NCBI GenBank assembly: GCA_052038315.1
Contig: JBQGCF010000030.1
Location: 1-5,566 of the forward strand
Length of the DNA: 5,566 nucleotides
Direction of reading: 5' to 3'
From: Iamia sp052038315
GTDB taxonomy: Bacteria > Actinomycetota > Acidimicrobiia > Acidimicrobiales > Iamiaceae
The position numbers and the translations under genes were made by a program. Under the pieces are notes generated by a model. The model made no database searches. It was not told where the DNA came from and saw nothing but the letters and a program-made list of their open reading frames with translations. Shown piece after piece: positions 1 through 4,558 of this stretch. How positions within the stretch are numbered: the first letter of the stretch is position 1; the number at the start of each line of letters is the position of its first letter.

Positions 1-1100
1 TGGAACAGGCCGGTGCCGTGGGCCGTGGGGATGACCCCGACCTGGGCGGTGACGTTGCGCAGGTCGCGGGGGCCACGACCGTCGATGCGGACGCCCTCCT
101 CGACGAGGCGCTTGCGGATGACCTTCTTGGTGGTCGAGCGCAGGGCGTTGAGGACCTGCTTGACCTGGCCCTCGAAGGGCTTGCCCTCACCGGTCAGCTC
201 CTCGAGGATCCGGTCGCGGAGGGCGGTGGTGGCGGCGTTGCGCTCGGTCTTGTCGGCGCCACTGTTGGCGGTGCCGATCTCGGCCGAGAAGGCCTCGACG
301 GCGGCGAGCTGCTCGTCGCTGTAGTCGAGCTGCGACTCCCACTGCAGGGCGGGGCGGACGCCGGCCTCGGCGACCAGCTCGCGCTGGAGCTTGATCGACT
401 CGCCGATCCAGACCTTGCACTTCTCGAGCCCGTCGGCGATGACCGCCTCGGTGACCTTCGGGGCGCCGGCCTCGTACAGGCTCCAGGCCTTCTCGGTGCC
501 CGAGCCCTCGACCATCATGATGGCGACGTCGTCCTCACCGACCGAGCGGCCGGCGACGACCAGCTGGAAGGTGGCGTCCTCGAGCTCCTCGAAGGTGGGG
601 TGCGGGACCCACTCGCCCTCGGTGGAGTAGGCCAGGCGGACGGCGCCGAGCGGGCCGTCGAAGGGCAGGCCCGACAGCATCAGGGCCGCCGAGGCGCCGT
701 TGATGGCGACCACGTCGTGCGGGTTGACCTGGTCGGCCCCGATGATGGTGGCGACGACCTGGGTCTCGTTGCGGTAGCCGTCGGCGAACGACGGGCGCAG
801 CGGGCGGTCGATCAGGCGGCAGGTCAGCACGGCCTCGTCGGTCGGGCGGCCCTCCCGGCGGAAGAACGAGCCGGGGATCTTCCCGATCGCGTACATCTTC
901 TCCTCGACGTCGACCGTCAGCGGGAAGAAGTCGATGCCCTCGCGGGTCTTGTCGTCACCGTTGGCGGTGACGAGGGCACGGGTGTCGCCGATGCCGGCGA
1001 CGACGGCGCCCTGGGACTGCGGGGCCAGGACCCCGGTCTCGAAGGTCAGGGTCTTCTCGGTGCCGGAGATCGGCGCCGAGACGGTGATGGCCTCAGCCAT
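1..1100 (-). CDS. pnp: Polyribonucleotide nucleotidyltransferase (PNPase), N-terminal half, runs off left edge
   Basis: PNPase degrades RNA 3'-to-5' by phosphorolysis, releasing nucleoside diphosphates, and can also add 3' tails; it acts in the cytoplasm as a trimer. The 366 visible codons are uninterrupted. They show the first RNase PH-like core (about residues 10-145) with KIPGSFFRREGRP at 74-86 and RLIDRPLRP at 95-103, which form the arginine-rich RNA/phosphate-binding region of the family. A helical linker follows (about 150-325). The second, catalytic RNase PH core then begins at RIDGRGPRDLRNV (338-350) and is cut after GTGLF (362-366). The rest of core 2 and the KH and S1 RNA-binding domains would lie beyond the edge, since the family is about 700-780 residues long. 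The ATG start is supported by AGGAG (1109-1113) with 8-nt spacing and by the family-typical N-terminus MAEAITVSAPISGTEKTLTF. It lies downstream of rpsO as in most bacteria. The product is certain; the missing C-terminus cannot be judged. Confidence 0.97.
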   Translation of the reverse strand, partial: MAEAITVSAPISGTEKTLTFETGVLAPQSQGAVVAGIGDTRALVTANGDDKTREGIDFFPLTVDVEEKMYAIGKIPGSFFRREGRPTDEAVLTCRLIDRPLRPSFADGYRNETQVVATIIGADQVNPHDVVAINGASAALMLSGLPFDGPLGAVRLAYSTEGEWVPHPTFEELEDATFQLVVAGRSVGEDDVAIMMVEGSGTEKAWSLYEAGAPKVTEAVIADGLEKCKVWIGESIKLQRELVAEAGVRPALQWESQLDYSDEQLAAVEAFSAEIGTANSGADKTERNAATTALRDRILEELTGEGKPFEGQVKQVLNALRSTTKKVIRKRLVEEGVRIDGRGPRDLRNVTAQVGVIPTAHGTGLF

Positions 1101-1115
1101 GGGTGTGTCTCCTCT

Positions 1116-1137
1116 CGAGGCGCTTCGGTGCGCCTCG
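1116..1137 (-). promoter_or_regulatory. Hairpin abutting the pnp ribosome-binding site
   Basis: On the minus strand CGAGGCGC and GCGCCTCG form a perfect 8-bp stem around the loop ACCGAA. The 3' arm ends immediately before AGAGGAGA, which contains the pnp Shine-Dalgarno sequence. In E. coli and Streptomyces, pnp leaders carry stem-loops cut by RNase III, and in E. coli PNPase represses its own translation after that cleavage. A similar role here is inference; the stem itself is seen directly. Confidence 0.5.
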
Positions 1138-1248
1138 TGTGGTGCACCGCCCGGTCAGCTCCCAGTCGGCATCCCCCCGGGCCACTCCCGGGACGAAGGC
1201 GACCGGCAACTGATCCGAGGATCGGTGCGCGGTTGGGTTGTCAAAGGT
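1138..1248 (-). other. rpsO-pnp spacer, GC-rich with weak promoter-like and foldable segments
   Basis: No gene is seen in this stretch. It holds a 6-bp inverted repeat (CCCGGG at 1176-1181 and 1187-1192, loop of 5 nt), the 8-bp palindrome GGTGCACC (1141-1148), and a minus-strand TTGACA (1239-1244) identical to a sigma-70 -35 box. No convincing TANNNT follows TTGACA at 16-19 nt. The nearest partial match is GATCCT at 15 nt, so a promoter here is only a possibility. In Streptomyces, pnp does have its own promoters in the rpsO-pnp interval. Confidence 0.3.
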
Positions 1249-1287
1249 GCTGCTGAAAAGCAGCCGAGCGGCCCCGGAGGGCCGCTC
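1249..1287 (-). terminator. Tandem hairpins after rpsO: read-through attenuator or RNase III processing site
   Basis: Eleven nucleotides after the rpsO stop codon, GAGCGGCCC and GGGCCGCTC (1266-1287) form a perfect 9-bp stem with a 4-nt loop. It is followed at once by a 6-bp stem, GCTGCT/AGCAGC (1249-1264), with loop TTTC. There is no U-tract right after the strong stem, so efficient intrinsic termination is doubtful. Partial termination, or cleavage that separates the rpsO and pnp messages, fits what is known of this operon in E. coli and Streptomyces. The pairing is seen; the role is inferred. Confidence 0.5.
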
Positions 1288-1298
1288 AAGGTGCGTTC

Positions 1299-1571
1299 TT
1301 ATCGGCGCAGGCCGAGCTTGGCGATGATCGCCCGGTACCGCTCGACGTCGTTCTTGGCGACGTAGTCGAGCAGGCGGCGGCGACGACCCACCAGCATCAG
1401 GAGGCCGCGCCGGCTGTGGAAGTCCTTCTTGTGGACCTTCAGGTGCTCGGTGAGGTGGTTGATGCGCTGCGTGAGCAGGGCGATCTGCACCTCGGGGGAG
1501 CCGGTGTCGGTGTCGTGGAGGCGGTGCTCCTCGATGACGCCGGGCTTGGCGCGGTCGGTGATCTCGGACAT
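1299..1571 (-). CDS. rpsO: 30S ribosomal protein S15
   Basis: This is a small-subunit primary-binding protein that docks on the 16S rRNA three-way junction of helices 20-22 and helps assemble the platform. The 90-residue product matches the family length of about 89. It carries the diagnostic run TGSPEVQIALLTQRINHLTEHL (split here: TGSPEVQIALL at 23-33, then TQRINHLTEHL), HKKDFHSRRGLL at 47-58 and the ending YRAIIAKLGLRR. The ATG at 1571 was chosen because MSEITDRAKPGVIEEH aligns with normal S15 N-termini. The same frame stays open up to 1733, but that extension is proline/arginine-rich and unlike S15. The Shine-Dalgarno sequence is weak (GAGAG, about 9 nt upstream), which leaves room for leader-based control. 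It is followed by pnp in the standard order. In many bacteria S15 represses its own translation by binding its mRNA leader. Confidence 0.98.
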   Translation of the reverse strand: MSEITDRAKPGVIEEHRLHDTDTGSPEVQIALLTQRINHLTEHLKVHKKDFHSRRGLLMLVGRRRRLLDYVAKNDVERYRAIIAKLGLRR

Positions 1572-1638
1572 GCAGTGCGTCTCTCTGTCGGTTCCGGGGC
1601 GCAGCGCGACCCGTGCGGGTGTCGGACCCAGCTCCCAC

Positions 1639-1682
1639 GGCCGTGTACTGCGGTGTCTCACGACGTGCAGCCGGTACGGACC
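1639..1682 (-). promoter_or_regulatory. Nested hairpin in rpsO leader, candidate S15 autoregulatory fold
   Basis: Read on the minus strand, the pairing blocks nest in order: GG/CC, CCG/CGG, TAC/GTA, TGC/GCA and GTC/GAC, closed by a GTGA (GNRA-type) tetraloop. They are separated by small bulges: a single T, CGGC, AC opposite ACC, and CA. That gives 14 Watson-Crick pairs in 44 nt, ending 67 nt before the rpsO start. S15 leaders that mimic the rRNA site are known and differ between phyla, including in Actinobacteria. I do not see the G-U/G-C motif of the rRNA site in this helix, so the regulatory reading is speculative. In such GC-rich DNA, chance pairing is common. Confidence 0.3.
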
Positions 1683-1731
1683 AGGGGGCCGATGGCTCCG
1701 GCGACACGGAGGTGCGCCAGGGCCGTCGGAC

Positions 1732-1737
1732 ACTCTA
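1732..1737 (-). promoter_or_regulatory. Candidate -10 box for rpsO
   Basis: The minus strand reads TAGAGT, which fits the TANNNT -10 consensus of actinobacterial housekeeping sigma factors. It lies just downstream of the hydrolase stop codon. No good -35 box sits at 16-18 nt; the best is TTGCGG at 20 nt, inside the end of the hydrolase gene. Transcription would start near 1725 and give a leader of about 150 nt. Confidence 0.3.
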
Positions 1738-1751
1738 ACAGCGAGGAGCCC

Positions 1752-3011
1752 CTAGGCCCGCAACCTCGTGACGTTGGCGGGGAGGTCGTCGACCTCGATG
1801 GCGGCGGGGGCGTGGTCCTCGAACGACCAGCGGTACCGGGGCCGGTCCTGGCGGGGCATGGTGTCGGGCCGCTCGAAGGGGGGCGACAGCTCGAGCAGCC
1901 GGGCGCCGGGGGCCAGGTAGGCGGCGTCGAGGTCGTCCAGCGAGGCCTCGGGGAGGTAGCCGGGGCTGGGCAACCCGAGGTCGGTGGCGATGCGGGTGAG
2001 GATGGCGTCGCCCACCGCGCTGGCGATCAGGGCGTCGAGGATCGCCGGCAGGGTGCGGGGGTCGCGCAGCAGCCACGAGTGGCCCGCCTTCTGGACCGTG
2101 ACCAGCGTGCCCCGGCCCCGGCGGGCGGCGTCCTTGGCCGTGGCCAGGGGGACGGCCACGTCCCGCTCGCCGTGGATGACCACGAGCGGGATCCCCTCCT
2201 CGGCGATGCGGTCGAGCATCCAGCCCGAGCCGCGGGAGCGCATGATCGACACCGCCGGGCCCAGCATCCGCCACGGGCGGCGGGCGTGACCGGCCACGAC
2301 CGGGGCGACCAGGCGACCGAGCTTGCGGGCCTGGGCCGGGTCCTTGAACAGCGGGACCGTGGTGACGCAGTCGACCGCCAGCGCCCCGCCCACCCCGGCC
2401 AGCAGCGGCGGGGCGACGCGGAACAGGTTGACCATGCGGTCCCAGGTGTCGCCCACGATGGCGTCGAGCAGGACGACGGCGACGGCCCGGTCGGGCTCCT
2501 GGGCGGCCAGCTCGGTGACGAGCCGCCCACCCATCGAGTGGCCGGCGAGGATCGCTCGCTCGACGCCCAGCTCGTCGAGCACCCGGGCGAGCAACCGGGT
2601 GTAGTGCTCCAGGCTGCCGCCGCCGGTCGGGAGGCCGAGCGTGCCGCCGTGGCCGGCCGTGTCGATGGCGATGACCCGGAAGCCGGACTGGACCAGGCGG
2701 GAGAGGGTCTGGGCGTAGAGCATCCCCTCGGCGGTGAAGCCGTGGACGAGGACGAGCGGCACGCCCCGGCCGCACACCGCGACGCCGACCTCGTGGCCGT
2801 CGGACAGCGTGATCGAGTGCCGGGCCAGGCGGGGCAGGCGCCGGCCCCGGATCTGCTCGGGCCGCTCGTTGGGCCCGATGACCGGGGCGGTGTCGGCGTC
2901 GGTGCGGACGCGGGTGATCGTCGGCCGGGTGTCCCGGTACCGCTTCTCCCCCCGTCGCCGCGTCGCGGTCATCCCCCCAGCATGCCAGCGCCGGCGCCGA
3001 GACCCGCGCAT
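1752..3011 (-). CDS. Alpha/beta-fold hydrolase, intact catalytic triad, unknown substrate
   Basis: This is a 419-residue predicted serine hydrolase of the alpha/beta-hydrolase fold-1 class. It shows the strand and oxyanion motif VPLVLVHGF (84-92), DTAGHGG (117-123), and the nucleophile elbow AGHSMGG (156-162) with Ser159. A cap-like segment follows (about 190-270), then VVIHGERDVAVPL (277-289) supplying Asp284 and KAGHSW (308-313) supplying His311. The triad is therefore complete. There is no signal peptide; the N-terminus is a basic, Arg-rich stretch before the domain starts near residue 65. After the hydrolase domain (about 325) roughly 95 residues remain that I do not recognise (YLPEASLDDLDAAYL, then SPPFERPDTM, ending VTRLRA). 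The ATG at 3011 has AGGAG only 2 nt away. ATG at 2972 (Met14) is an alternative with a poor Shine-Dalgarno sequence. It begins 9 nt after ribF, so it is probably cotranscribed with ribF. Esterase, lipase or haloperoxidase-like names would be guesses. Confidence 0.85.
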   Translation of the reverse strand: MRGSRRRRWHAGGMTATRRRGEKRYRDTRPTITRVRTDADTAPVIGPNERPEQIRGRRLPRLARHSITLSDGHEVGVAVCGRGVPLVLVHGFTAEGMLYAQTLSRLVQSGFRVIAIDTAGHGGTLGLPTGGGSLEHYTRLLARVLDELGVERAILAGHSMGGRLVTELAAQEPDRAVAVVLLDAIVGDTWDRMVNLFRVAPPLLAGVGGALAVDCVTTVPLFKDPAQARKLGRLVAPVVAGHARRPWRMLGPAVSIMRSRGSGWMLDRIAEEGIPLVVIHGERDVAVPLATAKDAARRGRGTLVTVQKAGHSWLLRDPRTLPAILDALIASAVGDAILTRIATDLGLPSPGYLPEASLDDLDAAYLAPGARLLELSPPFERPDTMPRQDRPRYRWSFEDHAPAAIEVDDLPANVTRLRA

Positions 3012-3020
3012 CGCTCCTGG

Positions 3021-3974
3021 TCAGAGGTCGAGGACCCTCCGGGTCTCGACGACGTCGGCCTGGATGCCGGTGACGAGGGCCTCGACCGAGGGGTACTTGA
3101 TCTCGGCGTGGAGGCGGGCGGCGAAGCGGACGGCGACGTGCTCGTCGTACAGGTCGCCGTCGAAGTCGAGGACGTGCGCCTCCAGCAGCGAGGCGTGGGC
3201 CTGCTCGTAGAACGTCGGCCGCCGGCCCAGGTTGACGGCGGCGGGCAGCACGGTCCCGTCGGCCCGGACGAACCAGCCGGCGTAGATCCCGTCGGCCGGC
3301 AGCAGGATCTCGCCCGGCACGGCCACGTTGGCGGTGGGGAAGCCCAGCTCCCGGCCCCGCTTGTCGCCCGTCATGACCAGGCCCCGCACCTCGTGGGGCC
3401 GGCCGAGGAGGGCGGTGGCCCGGTCCATGTCCCCGGCGACCAGGGCGGCCCGGATGGCGGTCGAGCTGACCTTCTCGTCCCCCCCGACGCCGACGTCGTC
3501 GGCCGACCGCAGCCCGAGCCCCTCGACGGTGAAGCCCAGCTCCTCCCCCATCCGGCGCAGCAGGTCGACGTTCCCGGCCCGCCCGTGGCCGAAGTGGAAG
3601 TCCTCGCCCACCACGACCTCCTCGGCGGCGAGGCAGCCGACGATCACCTCGCGCACGAAGTCCTCGGCGCTCTCGGCCGCCCGGGCCTCGTCGAACCGGA
3701 CGACCAGGGCGACGTCGACGCCGGTCGACTCCAGCAGCTCCAGCTTCTGGTCCAGGTCGGTGAGGAGCCGGGGCGCCGACTCGGGACGGACCACCATGGC
3801 GGGATGGCGGTCGAAGGTGACCACCGCGCTGCGCAGGCCCTTGGCCTCGGCCCGGCGGCGGACCTCGGCGATGACGGCCCGGTGCCCGAGGTGCACGCCG
3901 TCGTAGGCGCCGATGGTGACGGCGGCCCCGACCGCGGGGGCCGGGCACGGCCCGTCGGCCCGGATGATCTCCAC
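3021..3974 (-). CDS. ribF: Bifunctional riboflavin kinase / FMN adenylyltransferase (FAD synthetase)
   Basis: RibF converts riboflavin to FMN and then FMN to FAD, using ATP in both steps, in the cytoplasm. The 317-residue length is normal. The N-terminal nucleotidyltransferase domain (about 1-160) has GAYDGVHLGH (22-31, with Tyr where Phe is usual), TFDRHP (53-58), VVGEDFHFGHGRAGN (121-135) and KVSSTAIRAAL (168-178). The C-terminal riboflavin kinase domain has GRPHEVRGLV (191-200), RGRELGFPTAN (206-216) with the PTAN nucleotide-binding motif, NLGRRPTF (248-255), and EAHVLDF (265-271), whose Glu265 fits the catalytic position. The start codon is GTG. No good Shine-Dalgarno sequence precedes it, but a -10-like TAGGTT ends 7 nt before it, which points to a leaderless or nearly leaderless mRNA. 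It heads the leftward block; truB, a frequent upstream neighbour, is replaced by a divergent sigma gene. Confidence 0.96.
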   Translation of the reverse strand: MEIIRADGPCPAPAVGAAVTIGAYDGVHLGHRAVIAEVRRRAEAKGLRSAVVTFDRHPAMVVRPESAPRLLTDLDQKLELLESTGVDVALVVRFDEARAAESAEDFVREVIVGCLAAEEVVVGEDFHFGHGRAGNVDLLRRMGEELGFTVEGLGLRSADDVGVGGDEKVSSTAIRAALVAGDMDRATALLGRPHEVRGLVMTGDKRGRELGFPTANVAVPGEILLPADGIYAGWFVRADGTVLPAAVNLGRRPTFYEQAHASLLEAHVLDFDGDLYDEHVAVRFAARLHAEIKYPSVEALVTGIQADVVETRRVLDL

Positions 3975-3979
3975 GGCCA

Positions 3980-4006
3980 GGAACCTACGACACCCCCGCG
4001 GACGTG
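3980..4006 (+). promoter_or_regulatory. Candidate ECF-type promoter for the sigma gene
   Basis: GGAACC (3980-3985) and CGTG (4003-4006) are separated by 17 nt. This resembles the GGAAC...CGT(C/T) pattern recognised by many ECF sigma factors. A start near 4013 would leave a leader of about 50 nt before the GTG at 4064. ECF genes are often self-activated, so autoregulation is plausible. The motif is short, the spacing is at the long end, and no second copy is available in the window for comparison. Confidence 0.3.
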
Positions 4007-4009
4007 CAA
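3982..4009 (-). promoter_or_regulatory. Candidate housekeeping promoter for ribF, giving a leaderless mRNA
   Basis: On the minus strand TTGCAC (4004-4009) is followed after 16 nt by TAGGTT (3982-3987), a TANNNT -10 box. The expected start site, 6-8 nt further on, falls at about 3973-3975, on or next to the GTG start codon of ribF at 3974. Leaderless mRNAs are common in Actinobacteria, and the lack of a Shine-Dalgarno sequence upstream of ribF fits. Only three bases of the -35 box match TTGACA. Confidence 0.4.
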
Positions 4010-4063
4010 CATTCCCGGAGCGGTGGGCATCGGTGGGGTGTGGACGAGGGAGCGCCGGGCACC

Positions 4064-4558
4064 GTGACCCGGATCGAGGGGACCGACACCGACGGCTGGG
4101 ACCGGCTGGAGGAGGTGTACCGGCGGGAGCACGCGCCCATGGTGAAGCTGGCCCACCTGCTGGTCCGGGACCGGGCGGTCGCCGAGGAGGTCGTCCACGA
4201 CGCCTTCCTCCGCCTCCACCCCCGGCTGGCGACGGTCGACGACCCCGGTGCCTACCTCCGCACCATCGTGGTCAACCTGTGCCGCAGCCACGGCCGGCGC
4301 CGGGCCACCGCCGAGCGCCGCGACCCCGGCCTGGTCCGCCCCGACCGGGTCGAACCCCCTCCCCTGCCCCCCGAGATGGACGAGGTGTGGCTGGCCCTGC
4401 AGCGCATCCCCGCCCGCCGCCGGGAGGCCCTCGTCCTCCGCTACTACGCCGACCTCAGCACCGACGAGGTCGCCCGCCTGCTCGCCACCCGACCCGCCAC
4501 CGCCCGATCGCTGATCCACCGAGGCCTGGCCTCGCTGCAGAAGGAGCTGGAGCGATGA
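4064..4558 (+). CDS. ECF-type (SigE-like) RNA polymerase sigma factor
   Basis: This is a predicted alternative sigma factor that directs RNA polymerase to a specialised regulon. From the GTG at 4064 the product is 164 residues. Sigma region 2 spans about 12-80, with HAPMVKLAHLLVRD (23-36), AEEVVHDAFLRLH (40-52) and the -10-reading segment PGAYLRTIVVNLCRSHGRRR (61-80). A Pro-rich linker (about 87-105) leads to sigma region 4 (106-160): IPARRREALVLRYYADLS, then the helix-turn-helix TDEVARLLATRPATARSLIHRG. There is no N-terminal region 1 and no C-terminal extension, so it is a minimal two-domain sigma factor. The start is uncertain: GTG at 4064 has GAGGGAG 11 nt upstream, and the frame stays open to GTG codons at 4040 and 4004. 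The longer versions add residues with no sigma homology. The stop codon overlaps the next gene by ATGA, indicating translational coupling with its probable regulator. Confidence 0.88.
   Translation: MTRIEGTDTDGWDRLEEVYRREHAPMVKLAHLLVRDRAVAEEVVHDAFLRLHPRLATVDDPGAYLRTIVVNLCRSHGRRRATAERRDPGLVRPDRVEPPPLPPEMDEVWLALQRIPARRREALVLRYYADLSTDEVARLLATRPATARSLIHRGLASLQKELER

Larger units (their letters stand above)
1572..1751 (-). promoter_or_regulatory. rpsO upstream region and putative leader
   Basis: This 180-nt gap separates the hydrolase stop codon from the rpsO start. No gene is supported in it. Near its upstream end lies an actinobacterial-style -10 element, and its middle folds into a nested hairpin; both are listed separately. 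It also contains the 10-bp palindrome CACGGCCGTG (1636-1645) and a small GGGT/ACCC hairpin nearer the gene. The length and folding potential fit a transcribed 5' leader of about 150 nt, as expected if rpsO has its own promoter. Confidence 0.4.

Noticed and set aside
18..1256. A 412-codon plus-strand frame antisense to pnp
   Set aside because: The protein is a Gly/Asp/Leu-rich shadow of the pnp codons, and the PNPase frame on the opposite strand is unambiguous.
1636..1645. Palindrome CACGGCCGTG as a repressor operator
   Set aside because: A 10-bp palindrome in very GC-rich DNA is weak evidence. It partly overlaps the leader hairpin, and no matching second copy was noticed in the window.
1299..1733. 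A longer N-terminus for S15 (start at 1733)
   Set aside because: The extra 54 residues are Pro/Arg-rich and absent from the S15 family. The ATG at 1571 gives the normal 90-residue length.
1735..3948. A 737-codon minus-strand frame covering the hydrolase and ribF
   Set aside because: It is an Arg/Gly/Pro-rich out-of-frame reading of two real genes on the same strand, with no recognisable domain.
3975..4003. FMN riboswitch upstream of ribF
   Set aside because: The gap is too short, no conserved RFN-element sequence is visible, and the predicted transcription start is at the start codon.
4004..4063. Longer sigma-factor start codons at 4004 or 4040
   Set aside because: The added residues show no sigma homology. 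The 4004 start overlaps the candidate promoters, and neither start has a better Shine-Dalgarno sequence than 4064. Not fully excluded.
1416..4067. An 883-codon open frame on the plus strand, antisense to rpsO, the hydrolase and ribF
   Set aside because: Its product is low-complexity (Gly, Asp, Val, Gln, Pro-rich) with no domain, and it runs antisense to three well-supported genes. Long antisense frames are expected where third codon positions are nearly all G/C.
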